Of a DNA stretch of 64,000 bases, positions 1-8,613 are shown one piece after another. Position numbers and translations under genes: made by a program. The notes under the pieces were generated by a model. That model was not told where the DNA came from and did not search any database. It saw only the letters and a list, made by a program, of their open reading frames with translations. The stretch spans positions 1,192,567 through 1,256,566 of the forward strand of contig NZ_CP036528.1 of assembly GCF_004331915.1 (NCBI RefSeq). The letters are read 5' to 3'. The stretch comes from Ureibacillus thermophilus. GTDB taxonomy: Bacteria; Bacillota; Bacilli; Bacillales_A; Planococcaceae. Every line of letters starts with the position of its first letter. Within the stretch, counting starts at the first letter, position 1.

Positions 1-1
1 A

Positions 2-544
2 GAAGAAACAAGCACTGAACAACAAAATAAAAAAGACACAACAACAGCAGAAGTATCCAAACCTGATCCACGATTACAAGAGCCAACCGAACATACAGTT
101 TGCGAAATGTGCAATATGAAAGTTTATGAAGCGACTGATGAATTAGGAAAATTTACTGGCCAAGCCATTAAAGAAGATGGTTCCATCGCTTTCTATGATG
201 ATATTGGCTGTTTATTGAATGCTGAACTTGCCCACAATGAAAAAAATCAAAAATATGTGCGTGATTATAATACATTGGAATGGGTGCTTGTAGATGATGC
301 AACAATCGTTAAAACCGATTTAAAATCACCTATGAACTGGGGCTATGTATTCTTTAAAAACAAAGAAGATGCAGAAAAATTTATTGCTGAAAATAGCAGC
401 TACAAAATTGTGGAACTAGATGTTGTGAAACAGGAAGCAAAAGAAAGACGTGAAGCGAAGTTGAAAAAACAGGCAGAACAGCAGCAGCAACAACAAAATG
501 GAAATATGGATAGTATGTCCCATGAAGGACACAGCCATTCATAA
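2..544 (+). CDS. NosL-like copper lipoprotein, 5'-truncated by window edge
   Basis: NosL proteins bind Cu(I) and help deliver copper to nitrous-oxide reductase outside the membrane. The reading frame is open from base 2, so the start and any signal peptide lie upstream of the window. A linker rich in Glu, Gln and Thr leads into a CEMCNM motif near base 101, of the Cys/Met-rich type used by NosL for copper. A DDIGCLL segment and a MNWGYVFF segment match the second NosL in this cluster. The tail is unusual: a run of six Gln, then a Met/His-rich end (MSHEGHSHS) that could also bind copper. It is one of two NosL-type proteins flanking nosD. Confidence 0.75.
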   Translation, partial: EETSTEQQNKKDTTTAEVSKPDPRLQEPTEHTVCEMCNMKVYEATDELGKFTGQAIKEDGSIAFYDDIGCLLNAELAHNEKNQKYVRDYNTLEWVLVDDATIVKTDLKSPMNWGYVFFKNKEDAEKFIAENSSYKIVELDVVKQEAKERREAKLKKQAEQQQQQQNGNMDSMSHEGHSHS

Positions 545-558
545 AATATACAAGGTTA

Positions 559-585
559 GGCCGTCTAAAGCGATTTTAGACGGCC
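559..585 (+). terminator. GC-rich hairpin between nosL-like gene and nosD
   Basis: An 11-bp inverted repeat (GGCCGTCTAAA / TTTAGACGGCC) lies 14 nt after the stop codon. It has no T run behind it, so it is either a weak or attenuating terminator or an mRNA-processing/stability hairpin that sets the expression of nosDLYF relative to the upstream gene. Confidence 0.4.
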
Positions 586-604
586 CAATCCCATTTGAAA
601 GTAG

Positions 605-1897
605 ATGATCAAAATGCGTACTATGATTAGCTGCCTGTCTTTTCTTCTTTTCTGTTTGGCATATGTACATGAAGCGGAGGCAAAGGCCGATTTGCAATCC
701 ATCCTTGAGCATCAGGAAGAGGGAGCGACAATTTATATTCCGGCTGGTATATATGAAGGAAATTTTACTATCAGCAAGGAAGCAACCATTATAGGAGATG
801 GAAAAGTGGTCTTAAAACCTAAAAATCCAAAAGAACCTGTTCTCACGATTGCGGAAGCTAAACATGTCTACCTTCAAAATGTACAAATAAATGCACCGGG
901 AACAGGAATGATGATTAAAGATTCTCATCATGTTCAGCTTTCCAATCTTTCAATGAGTTCCGTTGAGAGCGGTGTGGAAATCTATCAATCCCAACATATC
1001 AGCATTGAAGAGATTTCGGTAACCGGAAATGATCGGCATTTTGCCAATAAAGGAAACGGCATTGCCGTCTTTAACAGTTCTGACATTTTCGTTAAAAACA
1101 ATAAAATTGATAAAGTGCAAGATGGTATTTACATTGAAAATGTTCAAAGGATTACAGTTGTTGGAAATGAGGTAGAAAACAGCCGATATGGAACCCATTT
1201 TATGTACAGCAAAGATGCGGAAGCCTATGGAAACCAATTCCGAAAAAATGTAACGGGCTTTATGGTCATGATGACGGAAAATGTGGACTTTTCCAACAAC
1301 GCAATTTCTTACCAAAATGGATTTAATGGGACGGGCATTACTTTATATGAAGTAAAAAATATTCATATTCAAAACCATGCCGTTTCAGGAAATCGGGTTG
1401 CAATCTCTATTCAAAAGTCTACAGGAGCGAATATTACCAACAATCGGTTTCAAATGAATCAAACGGCGATTGAAGCGGTTCAGTCAGATACGAATCTAGT
1501 AATGAAAAACGTCTTTGTTGGAAATTTAGTGAATGTCCGTTCCGATGTGAAGGGCATTCAGTTAAAGGAAAATTATTTTGATGATTATTCAGGAATTGAT
1601 CTTAACGATGACGGCATTGGAGACGAATCCTATGCAGCATTGCAAAGCTTTGGCCAGTGGATGGTTAGAAAGCCGGTTTATCAATATTATGTGGAATCAC
1701 CAAGCGTCGTCTTATTAAATCAAATCGACCAACAAACGAATAAAACGGCTAAGCAATTACTGGTCGATGAAACGCCGGCAACCAACTTTGAAAAAGACCA
1801 TGCAGTTCATTTTCAATTGCATTGGCCGCAGCTCGTCGTTGGTTGGATATTAATGATTGGCTGCATCATGATTTGGAGAAGGAGTGTCATTGTATGA
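605..1897 (+). CDS. nosD: NosD, periplasmic-side nitrous-oxide reductase maturation protein
   Basis: NosD is the right-handed beta-helix partner of the NosFY ABC transporter and is needed to build the copper centres of N2O reductase. The 430-residue product has an N-terminal signal segment (about residues 5-25). Many short repeated rungs rich in Asn and Gly follow (for example NKIDKVQDGIYIEN and NNRFQMNQTAIEAV), typical of the carbohydrate-binding/NosD beta-helix family. A single C-terminal membrane helix (about 408-428) ends in Arg-Arg, giving an outside-facing anchored protein. The start is uncertain among Met1, Met4 and Met7, because the ribosome site (GAAAG) is weak. The stop overlaps the next start in ATGA, so nosD and nosL are translationally coupled. 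Confidence 0.85.
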   Translation: MIKMRTMISCLSFLLFCLAYVHEAEAKADLQSILEHQEEGATIYIPAGIYEGNFTISKEATIIGDGKVVLKPKNPKEPVLTIAEAKHVYLQNVQINAPGTGMMIKDSHHVQLSNLSMSSVESGVEIYQSQHISIEEISVTGNDRHFANKGNGIAVFNSSDIFVKNNKIDKVQDGIYIENVQRITVVGNEVENSRYGTHFMYSKDAEAYGNQFRKNVTGFMVMMTENVDFSNNAISYQNGFNGTGITLYEVKNIHIQNHAVSGNRVAISIQKSTGANITNNRFQMNQTAIEAVQSDTNLVMKNVFVGNLVNVRSDVKGIQLKENYFDDYSGIDLNDDGIGDESYAALQSFGQWMVRKPVYQYYVESPSVVLLNQIDQQTNKTAKQLLVDETPATNFEKDHAVHFQLHWPQLVVGWILMIGCIMIWRRSVIV

Positions 1898-2349
1898 AAT
1901 GGAAAATAATTGCGTTCACTATATTCATGTGTTTTTTACTCGTTGGTTGCACCGAACAAGCTTATGAACCGAAAGAAATGAATAAAGAGACGGATATTTG
2001 TAAAGTATGCAATATGGGGATTGCCTTTGAAGATTATGCCGGACAGCTTATTTATAAAAACGGCGATTATGAAGTGTTCGATGATTTAGGATGTTTAGTG
2101 GAGTTTTTGAAGGATGTCGATGAATCGGATGTGGGTGCCGCTTTTATTAAAAGTGCAGATGGAGAAGAATGGCTATCAGTTGAAGAGGCGACGTATGTGT
2201 ATTCAAAAGATTACTGGACGCCAATGAACTATGGAGTGCTTGCTTTCCCTTCAAAAGATGCTGCGGAACAATATATGAAAGAACATGGGGAAGGCGAAGT
2301 ATTATCCTATGAACAACTAGATGATTTTCAATGGGGAATTCATCACTGA
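1894..2349 (+). CDS. nosL: NosL copper-binding lipoprotein
   Basis: Copper chaperone for N2O reductase assembly. The start was set at the ATG inside the ATGA overlap with nosD, preceded by AGAAGGAG; this gives a clean lipoprotein signal ending in the lipobox LVGC (about residues 15-18). The metal motif CKVCNM follows at about residues 34-39. YEVFDDLGCLVEF and TPMNYGVLAF repeat the pattern of the other NosL-like protein at the window start. Length is 151 aa. It ends in a TGATG overlap with nosY, so it belongs to a tightly coupled nosDLYF transcript. Confidence 0.85.
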   Translation: MKWKIIAFTIFMCFLLVGCTEQAYEPKEMNKETDICKVCNMGIAFEDYAGQLIYKNGDYEVFDDLGCLVEFLKDVDESDVGAAFIKSADGEEWLSVEEATYVYSKDYWTPMNYGVLAFPSKDAAEQYMKEHGEGEVLSYEQLDDFQWGIHH

Positions 2350-3161
2350 TGCTTGGGAAACTGATTATACTAGAATGGAAACAAATGCTCCGCAGCAGAT
2401 GGATGCAGCTTGTGGCTATTCTATTCATCTTTGTTTTTGTTTCCATCGTCATGATACAGCAATTAGCTTTGCCGGATATTGAAGGTTTTACAAGGCAAAC
2501 GGCTTCTTTTTTGAATTTGCTCTTATTTTTATTGCCGCTCTTTACCTTGACCATTGGTGGAATGAGCGTGGCCGGCGATGTAGAATCCGGATGGTTTTCT
2601 TTGTTAAGAACTTATCCGATGAAAATTTGGCAATATGTGTTTGGGAAGTTTTTTGCCCTTGTTTGTTCGTTTATTTTTATCGTGCTTTTAGCGCTTGGGG
2701 TCGTTTTTGCATTGGGAGGATTATTTGGCAGCGTCAAAGTGCCCTATGAATTTTTGGTGATTGCTTTCTGTTTAATATTGATTTTTTCAGCAATAGCCAT
2801 CATGCTTGGAAGTTTAGCCAAAAATCGATTACATAGTTTAGCGATTTCCCTTGTTGTATGGGCATTGCTGTTGTTGCTTCTTTCGTATTTAATAATGGCG
2901 ATTGGCACGGTTGTTCCCGGCCATGTGCTGCAAAAATTGACGATTATGATGCTGCATATAAACCCTGTTGATTGGCTTCGTTTTGGTTATTTCCTGCTTT
3001 CTGGCCAAACTACTGTGCTTGGACCAACCTATTATGATTTAATTTCTTTTTATGAATCTATTGCTGGCATCGCGGTGTTCACTGCATTGTCTTTGCTATG
3101 GATAATTGTTCCGTTAATCTTTGCCGCAATCAAATTAAAGAAATTAGGTGTTCAAGAATGA
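2349..3161 (+). CDS. nosY: NosY, ABC transporter permease
   Basis: Membrane subunit of the NosFY transporter, which works with NosD to supply what is needed for copper-site maturation of NosZ. The 270-residue product starts MLGKLIILEWKQML and shows about six hydrophobic helices, with the ABC-2 permease look (long cytoplasmic N-terminus, LEWKQMLRSRW before the first helix). The ATG at 2349 overlaps the nosL stop in TGATG. An in-frame ATG at 2331 lies inside nosL but has no better ribosome site. The 3' end overlaps nosF by ATGA. Confidence 0.82.
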   Translation: MLGKLIILEWKQMLRSRWMQLVAILFIFVFVSIVMIQQLALPDIEGFTRQTASFLNLLLFLLPLFTLTIGGMSVAGDVESGWFSLLRTYPMKIWQYVFGKFFALVCSFIFIVLLALGVVFALGGLFGSVKVPYEFLVIAFCLILIFSAIAIMLGSLAKNRLHSLAISLVVWALLLLLLSYLIMAIGTVVPGHVLQKLTIMMLHINPVDWLRFGYFLLSGQTTVLGPTYYDLISFYESIAGIAVFTALSLLWIIVPLIFAAIKLKKLGVQE

Positions 3162-3835
3162 TTGTAGAAGCAAGAAATATAAAGAAGATTTATAAAAATA
3201 ATCGGGGACTTCATGAAGCGGATTTTACGATTAGAAAAGGGCGCATTGTTGCTCTGGCAGGCGGCAACGGGGCAGGGAAAAGCACGCTTATCCGTTTGTT
3301 GACAAAGCAAGAAAAGCCAACAAGCGGGGAGTTTATTTGGCATCAGGATGGACTTGTCCGATATATGCCCGATGATGTGGATTTTCCTTCTACATTGACC
3401 GCAGAAGAAGTGTTAGGATTGCTTGCTTCATTAAAAAAAGTAGACCGGTCTTTGCAAGATGAAATATTAAAGCAAGTCGGACTGTATGAAGTAAAAAAGC
3501 AGAAAGTGTCTTCCTTTTCAAAGGGAATGCGGCAGCGATTAAATTTAGCCCAAAGCCTGATTGGGGGAAACGGTTTAATTATCATGGATGAGCCGACAAA
3601 TGGACTGGATCCTTATTGGATTTCCCGACTAAAAGAAATCATGATGGAAGAAAGGAATCGGGGAGCGACGGTGTTGTTTTCGACCCATATGCTCGCTTTT
3701 GCGGAACAATTGGCCGATGACGTGCTGATTTTACATGAAGGAAGAATCATTGCAGCAGGAGAGGTGGAACAATTATTGGTGGAAAGCCGCTGCCATCATT
3801 TAGAAGAACTTTGGCTGCAGAAAATTGAACTGTGA
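3158..3835 (+). CDS. nosF: NosF, ABC transporter ATPase
   Basis: ATPase subunit paired with NosY. The 225-aa product starts at the ATG in the ATGA overlap (MIVEARNIKKIYKNN). Walker A GGNGAGKST is at about residues 36-44 and Walker B LIIMDEPTNGLDP at about 136-148. The signature segment is FSKGMRQRL instead of LSGGQ, which is usual for ABC-2/NosF-type ATPases. A His switch STHM follows. It is the last gene of the nosDLYF operon and is followed by a strong hairpin shared with fnr. Confidence 0.85.
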   Translation: MIVEARNIKKIYKNNRGLHEADFTIRKGRIVALAGGNGAGKSTLIRLLTKQEKPTSGEFIWHQDGLVRYMPDDVDFPSTLTAEEVLGLLASLKKVDRSLQDEILKQVGLYEVKKQKVSSFSKGMRQRLNLAQSLIGGNGLIIMDEPTNGLDPYWISRLKEIMMEERNRGATVLFSTHMLAFAEQLADDVLILHEGRIIAAGEVEQLLVESRCHHLEELWLQKIEL

Positions 3836-3860
3836 GTTATCGCCATCAAAAAACATACTA

Positions 3861-3900
3861 AAAAGAGCGAATTGGAATTTCTTCATCCAATCGCTCTTTT
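3861..3900. terminator. Bidirectional terminator between nosF and fnr
   Basis: An imperfect hairpin (AAAAGAGCGAATTGGA paired with TCCAATCGCTCTTTT) with an A run on one side and a T run on the other. It lies between the convergent nosF and fnr genes and can end both transcripts. Confidence 0.8.
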
Positions 3901-3912
3901 TGAATTTTCAGA

Positions 3913-4608
3913 TTAATCGATGCGGCAAATCGTTAGCGGACAGTCTTCGCAGCAAATTTCCTTTTTCAAATAATCTAAATCATGGATGGTAATGATGCTT
4001 TTTTCAAAGGATATAATCCCTTGTTTTTTCAGGTCATTGAGCATCCGATTGACCATTTCACGGCTTGTGGAACATAGGTTGGCAAGATCCGTATTCGTTA
4101 AATTAATATTGATATGAATATCGTTATTGTCATCCAATTTTCCATACGTATTGGCAAGCCGAATTAACGTGGAATAAAGGGCGCCTTTTTTGCCATGCAG
4201 CACTATATCCCGCAAAATGCTTTGGGTTTTCATATGTTCTGTTTGAAGCCATCGAATATATTCAATCATCAATGTTGGCTGCTCCGTTAATAACATTTCT
4301 AAATTATCTTTTTTTATAGATAACAGCTCGGTATTGATAAGAGCTTTGGCAGACATGGTATGAATGACTGGAGACCCAAAAACCGCGCATTCTCCAATCA
4401 ATGAGTTCGGACCGCAAATTCTTAGGGTTAATTCTTTTCCGTTTTCCGTCTCTTTATTGATTTGTACAGAGCCTTTTAAAATAAGGTAGAGCTCATTGGC
4501 ATTTTCGCCTTCCTGGAAAATATGATTGCCTTTTTCGACTTTCACTTGCAAGCCATGTTTTTCAAATAAAGTCTGGAAATTCATCGGAACCTTTTCGATT
4601 AAGACCAT
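3913..4608 (-). CDS. fnr: Fnr, Bacillus-type [4Fe-4S] oxygen-sensing regulator
   Basis: A Crp/Fnr-family activator of anaerobic genes. It has a cyclic-nucleotide-binding-like beta-roll (about residues 10-110), a dimer helix and a C-terminal helix-turn-helix (TDLANLCSTSREMVNRMLNDL). The last residues carry Cys-x2-Cys-x4-Cys (C220, C223, C228 of 231). This is the spacing of the C-terminal cluster ligands of B. subtilis Fnr, unlike E. coli FNR where the Cys are N-terminal. An extra Cys (C219) precedes them. The start may be Met1 (AAGGAT 11 nt upstream) or Met9 (AAAAGG just upstream). The convergent nos operon makes N2O respiration a likely target; that is inference. Confidence 0.85.
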   Translation of the reverse strand: MVLIEKVPMNFQTLFEKHGLQVKVEKGNHIFQEGENANELYLILKGSVQINKETENGKELTLRICGPNSLIGECAVFGSPVIHTMSAKALINTELLSIKKDNLEMLLTEQPTLMIEYIRWLQTEHMKTQSILRDIVLHGKKGALYSTLIRLANTYGKLDDNNDIHININLTNTDLANLCSTSREMVNRMLNDLKKQGIISFEKSIITIHDLDYLKKEICCEDCPLTICRID

Positions 4609-4723
4609 TTAAACATCACATCCTTATAACTGATGTATAGGTTCCATGAAAACGAACATAAAACCTATATATATATTACCACATTTCACTCATGCAAATA
4701 TTGAAAATTTTGAGAGCAATTAT

Positions 4724-4752
4724 TTGCAATTATTGGTTATTAAAATTATAAT
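4724..4752 (+). promoter_or_regulatory. Sigma-A promoter of clpB
   Basis: TTGCAA, a 17-nt spacer, then a perfect TATAAT. The predicted start of transcription (about 4759) falls on the first CtsR heptad. Confidence 0.75.
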
Positions 4753-4758
4753 CAATTT

Positions 4759-4785
4759 AGTCAAAAAAGGTCAAACTGTTTCAAA
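4759..4785 (+). promoter_or_regulatory. CtsR operator of clpB
   Basis: AGTCAAA-AAA-GGTCAAA at 4759-4775 matches the CtsR heptad direct repeat (RGTCAAA-NAN-RGTCAAA) exactly. A third, degenerate heptad TTTCAAA follows after another 3-nt spacer (4779-4785). The operator covers the predicted transcription start and ends 11 bases before the clpB start codon, as expected for heat-shock repression by CtsR. Confidence 0.82.
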
Positions 4786-4796
4786 GAGGTGGTTGT

Positions 4797-6935
4797 ATGC
4801 AGTTGCAACAGGAAGATAATCGCAGTGCTTTAGAAAAATACGGTCGCAACTTAAATGAAGAAGTGAAAAAAGGAAAAATTGATCCTGTCATTGGACGCGA
4901 TGAAGAAATTCGAAATGTGATCCGTATTTTATCCCGAAAAACAAAAAACAATCCAGTGTTGATTGGAGAGCCTGGCGTCGGAAAAACTGCCATTGTGGAA
5001 GGGCTTGCGCAGCGAATTGTCCGGAAAGATGTGCCGGAAGGACTGAAAGACTGCATAATTTGGGAATTGGATATGAGTTCTTTAATTGCAGGGGCCAGCT
5101 TCCGAGGACAATTTGAGGAACGGTTGAAAAGCGTATTAAAAGAAATTCGTGAATCCGAAGGGCGCATGATTTTATTCATCGATGAAATTCATACAATTGT
5201 TGGAGCTGGACGGGCAGAAGGTTCAATGGATGCAGGGAATATTTTAAAACCGATGCTTGCTCGAGGAGAATTGCACTGCATTGGAGCAACAACGCTGGAT
5301 GAATATCGAAAATATATTGAAAAAGATCCAGCTTTAGAACGAAGATTTCAACAAGTCATGGTGAGAGAACCTTCTGTGGAAGATACGATTTCCATTTTGC
5401 GTGGATTGAAAGAGCGTTTTGAATTGCATCATGGAGTCAGAATCCACGACCGTGCGATCATTGCAGCTGCTCAGCTGTCCAATCGCTATATTACAGACCG
5501 CTTTTTGCCGGATAAAGCCATTGATTTAATTGATGAAGCTTGTGCCATGATTCGTACGGAAATTGATTCCATGCCACAAGAATTGGACGATGTGACGCGC
5601 CGGGTTATGCAGCTGGAAATTGAAGAACAAGCTTTAGTGAAAGAAACGGATGAAGCGAGCAAAAAACGGTTGGAAGCTTTGAGGGAAGAATTGCAAGCGT
5701 TAAAAGAAGAGCAAAAAGAGCTCCAAAAGAAATGGACTTTTGAAAAAGAAGGCTTAGAGCAATTGCAAAGAAAACGGGAATTGCTCGATGAATACCGCCG
5801 TGAGTTGGAAGATGCAGAAAGCAAGTATGATTTGAATAAAGCAGCTGAACTTCGCCACGGTAAAATTCCAGCCATAGAAAAAGAAATTAAACAATTGGAA
5901 GAAACGTTGTCAACTGCTTCTGAAAACCGCATTTTGAGAGAAGAAGTGACGGCGGATGAAATTGCAGCTATCGTTTCTCGTTGGACAGGAATTCCTGTGA
6001 CAAAATTAATGGAAGGCGAACGGGAAAAATTATTGCGTTTAAAAGATACGCTTCATGAAAGAGTTGTTGGCCAAGATGAAGCGGTCAAACTTGTAACAGA
6101 AGCGGTATGGCGCGCCCGTACCGGCATGAAAGACCCAAATCGCCCAATTGGTTCATTCATTTTCTTAGGTCCGACAGGCGTAGGGAAAACTGAGCTGGCC
6201 AAAGCGTTGGCAGCGCAGCTATTTGATTCAGAAGATCACTTTATCCGAATTGATATGAGCGAATATATGGAAAAACATAGCGTATCAAGACTTGTCGGAG
6301 CTCCTCCGGGATATATTGGCTATGAAGAAGGCGGTCAGTTAACGGAAGCGGTTCGCCGCAATCCATATGCTGTTGTCTTGTTGGATGAAATTGAAAAAGC
6401 TCATCCGGATGTGGCAAACATTTTACTTCAAATTTTAGATGATGGACGGATTACCGACAGCCAAGGACGGCTTGTGAACTTTACAAATACGGTCATCATT
6501 ATGACTTCAAATATTGGTTCGCAATATTTATTAGAAGCTGGTTCCCACTTTGATGAAGAAGTAGAAAATGTTGTCATGGTTGAACTTCGCAAACACTTTA
6601 AGCCGGAATTGTTAAACCGCATTGATGATATTATTTTATTCCATGCGTTGACGGATGAACATTTCAATGCGATTGCTTGGAAATATATTAAACAATTGCA
6701 AGAGAGGGTGGCGGAAAATGAAATCACCCTCATTGTGGATGATGAAGTGGTGGATTGGATTGTGGAAAACGGCGTCGATCCGCAATTTGGGGCTAGACCG
6801 TTGAAACGGTTTGTGCAACGCCATGTGGAAACGGCAGTGGCCAAGGAACTTTTGAAAGGGGAAATCCTTCCAGGCAAAACAATGAGAGTTTCATTAAAAG
6901 ATGGAAAATTGGTCGTTGGTAAAGCTTCAGCTTGA
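4797..6935 (+). CDS. clpB: ClpB disaggregase lacking the N-terminal domain
   Basis: A two-ring AAA+ ATPase that, with DnaK, extracts proteins from aggregates. NBD1 has Walker A GEPGVGKT (about 57-64) and ILFIDEIHT. The coiled-coil middle domain spans about 257-385. NBD2 has GPTGVGKT (about 458-465) and [12 protein letters not shown]. The middle domain with its [11 protein letters not shown] motif is diagnostic of ClpB rather than ClpC. Length is 712 aa against about 860 for full-length ClpB: the protein begins at the linker just before NBD1. The promoter, CtsR operator and ribosome site (AGAGGTGG) lie immediately upstream, so the short form is the real gene product and not a miscalled start. 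Confidence 0.9.
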   Translation: MQLQQEDNRSALEKYGRNLNEEVKKGKIDPVIGRDEEIRNVIRILSRKTKNNPVLIGEPGVGKTAIVEGLAQRIVRKDVPEGLKDCIIWELDMSSLIAGASFRGQFEERLKSVLKEIRESEGRMILFIDEIHTIVGAGRAEGSMDAGNILKPMLARGELHCIGATTLDEYRKYIEKDPALERRFQQVMVREPSVEDTISILRGLKERFELHHGVRIHDRAIIAAAQLSNRYITDRFLPDKAIDLIDEACAMIRTEIDSMPQELDDVTRRVMQLEIEEQALVKETDEASKKRLEALREELQALKEEQKELQKKWTFEKEGLEQLQRKRELLDEYRRELEDAESKYDLNKAAELRHGKIPAIEKEIKQLEETLSTASENRILREEVTADEIAAIVSRWTGIPVTKLMEGEREKLLRLKDTLHERVVGQDEAVKLVTEAVWRARTGMKDPNRPIGSFIFLGPTGVGKTELAKALAAQLFDSEDHFIRIDMSEYMEKHSVSRLVGAPPGYIGYEEGGQLTEAVRRNPYAVVLLDEIEKAHPDVANILLQILDDGRITDSQGRLVNFTNTVIIMTSNIGSQYLLEAGSHFDEEVENVVMVELRKHFKPELLNRIDDIILFHALTDEHFNAIAWKYIKQLQERVAENEITLIVDDEVVDWIVENGVDPQFGARPLKRFVQRHVETAVAKELLKGEILPGKTMRVSLKDGKLVVGKASA

Positions 6936-7012
6936 GTTGATTTCGGATCAGCCGTTTTTTTGGATGATGTGCTAATATTTTGGCAATTTTAACGATTAAA
7001 GTTCATAAAGAA

Positions 7013-7202
7013 ATAAAAAAAGGGCTGTTCAGAAAGTCGAACACTTTCGGAAACAGCCCTACTTCTTATGGTAATATTCTCTTAAAAACTTTCCCTGCGG
7101 AGGTTACAAAACGCGCCTCCTTGTCGCCATTTAACTGCGGCAAAACTCTATAAAGCCGCAAAGGGGGCGTTTTGAAATGACTTTTCAGACACCCCTTTTT
7201 TA
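7013..7202 (+). repeat. Interspersed double-hairpin repeat, copy A
   Basis: One of four long copies of a repeat family (the others begin at 18790, 32118 and 43874). It starts after an A run with hairpin 1 (GGGCTGT...ACAGCCC, inner stem GAAAGT/ACTTTC). A conserved middle follows, containing CTTCTTATGGTAATATTCTC and CCCTGCGGAGGTTACAAAAC. Next come a small GCGGC/GCCGC hairpin and hairpin 2 (GGGGGCGTTTTGAAA...TTTCAGACACCCC) with a T run. It lies between convergent clpB and yjzD and can act as a terminator for both. Confidence 0.85.
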
Positions 7203-7215
7203 CAATGTATAAGGA

Positions 7216-7413
7216 TTAATGTTCTTCTTTAAGATCTTTTGGAGATTCGCTAGGGATAAGTGCAGCGATAATCCAAACGAGAATCATGAAGATTACAGCG
7301 ATTACTAAAGCAGTTGTAAGATCGAAAGTTGTTACTCCTAAAATGGAACCAACTACGTAGCTCAACATGGAAATTAACATAATTCCCCAAATGAATGACA
7401 TAATATATTGCAT
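7216..7413 (-). CDS. yjzD: YjzD-like small membrane protein (DUF2929)
   Basis: A 65-aa protein with two hydrophobic helices (about residues 5-25 and 33-53) joined by a short GVTTFDLTTA loop and ending in a charged tail. Size, topology and position between clpB and fabH match the DUF2929/YjzD family of Bacillales. The molecular role is not established. GAGGTGAAA precedes the ATG on the minus strand. Confidence 0.7.
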   Translation of the reverse strand: MQYIMSFIWGIMLISMLSYVVGSILGVTTFDLTTALVIAVIFMILVWIIAALIPSESPKDLKEEH

Positions 7414-7526
7414 CTCGTTTCACCTCTATTGCTCTTTAATAACTAGTATATACCTTGTTCATCTTAATAATCATATCATAGTCTGTCAACAATAAACAAT
7501 AAACTTTTCGTGAACCAAATTTTATA

Positions 7527-7555
7527 TTGTGAAAAATAAAATTATGGTCTATAAT
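7527..7555 (+). promoter_or_regulatory. Sigma-A promoter of fabH-fabF
   Basis: TTGTGA, a 17-nt spacer and a perfect TATAAT, 42 nt before the fabH start codon. Confidence 0.7.
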
Positions 7556-7573
7556 TAAGACCAACTACTAATT
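7553..7573 (+). promoter_or_regulatory. FapR-like operator
   Basis: An imperfect palindrome (AATTA...TAATT with TTAAGACC and TTAGTAGT half-sites read inwards) resembles the FapR site TTAGTACC-n-GTACTAA, with two mismatches per half. It overlaps the end of the -10 box and the start point, where FapR controls fabHA-fabF in Bacillus. The assignment rests on position plus similarity. Confidence 0.55.
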
Positions 7574-7596
7574 GCAAGTATAAAATTGGGGGTTAA

Positions 7597-8541
7597 ATGA
7601 CCATGAATGCTGGAATTCTCGGTTTAGGTAAATATGTTCCGGAGAAAATTGTCACGAATTTGGATTTAGAAAAAATTTTAGATACGAGTGATGAATGGAT
7701 TCGCACTCGGACTGGAATTCAAGAAAGAAGAATTGCCCGCGAAGATGAGCATTCTTCGGATATGGCTTATGAAGCTGCGAAACAAGCCCTTGAAAATGCT
7801 GGAGTTAAGCCGGAAGAAATCGGGTTGATTTTAGTAGCGACGATCACACCGGACCGCGCCTTTCCAAGTGTTGCATGCCAACTCCAGGAAAGACTAGGCG
7901 CTGTCAATGCGGCAGCGATGGATCTTTCAGCGGCGTGTTCAGGATTCATTTATGCTTTGGCAACGGCAAAATTATATGTTGAAAGCAACACTTATGATTA
8001 TGTACTAATTGTAGGGGTAGAAAAATTATCCAAAATCACCGATTGGAACGATCGCAATACAGCTGTTTTATTTGGAGATGGAGCAAGTGCTGCGGTAATT
8101 GGAAAAGTTTCAGAAGGGCGAGGCATTTTGGCCTTTGAATTAGGCGCAGATGGAACAGGCGGAAAATACTTAAACATGAATGACGAGAACTTTATTTATA
8201 TGAACGGACGTGAGGTGTTTAAATTTGCTGTGCGGCAAATGGGTGCAACGGCATTGTCTGTCCTTGAAAAAGCAGGGCTGTCCAAAGAAGATGTGGATTT
8301 TTTAGTGCCCCATCAAGCCAATATACGCATTATGGAAGCGGCTAGAGAAAGACTTGAACTTTCGGAAGACAAATTATCGAAACGCATTCACAAGTATGGC
8401 AATACTTCCTCTTCATCCATCGGCATTGCATTAAAAGATGAATTAGATGAAGGAAAAATCAAAGATGATGACATTGTTGTGTTAGTCGGATTTGGCGGAG
8501 GACTTACTTGGGGCGGCGCTGTCATTCGTTGGGGAAAATAA
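7597..8541 (+). CDS. fabH: 3-oxoacyl-ACP synthase III (KASIII)
   Basis: Starts fatty-acid synthesis by condensing an acyl-CoA with malonyl-ACP. The 314-aa product shows the KASIII triad: Cys in [13 protein letters not shown], His in [10 protein letters not shown] and Asn in [23 protein letters not shown] near the N-terminus and the glycine-rich end [11 protein letters not shown] are typical. The start ATG follows GGGGG; a second ATG two codons later is an alternative. fabF lies 72 nt downstream in the same direction. Confidence 0.93.
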   Translation: MTMNAGILGLGKYVPEKIVTNLDLEKILDTSDEWIRTRTGIQERRIAREDEHSSDMAYEAAKQALENAGVKPEEIGLILVATITPDRAFPSVACQLQERLGAVNAAAMDLSAACSGFIYALATAKLYVESNTYDYVLIVGVEKLSKITDWNDRNTAVLFGDGASAAVIGKVSEGRGILAFELGADGTGGKYLNMNDENFIYMNGREVFKFAVRQMGATALSVLEKAGLSKEDVDFLVPHQANIRIMEAARERLELSEDKLSKRIHKYGNTSSSSIGIALKDELDEGKIKDDDIVVLVGFGGGLTWGGAVIRWGK

Positions 8542-8613
8542 ATAATAGATTTCTCCATTTCATTTATAGTAATTTATAATTATAGTGACTTGTAAGGGGG
8601 TAACTAGAGAGAT

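Noticed and set aside
950-1315. Open frame of 121 codons antisense to nosD
   Set aside because: It is a mirror of the nosD coding strand with no ribosome site and no recognisable protein; nosD has clear family features.
5486-5932. Open frame of 148 codons antisense to clpB (and similar ones at 6428-6877, 25472-25927, 36592-36999)
   Set aside because: Ser- or Lys-poor low-complexity shadows of strongly conserved genes on the other strand, with no start signals.
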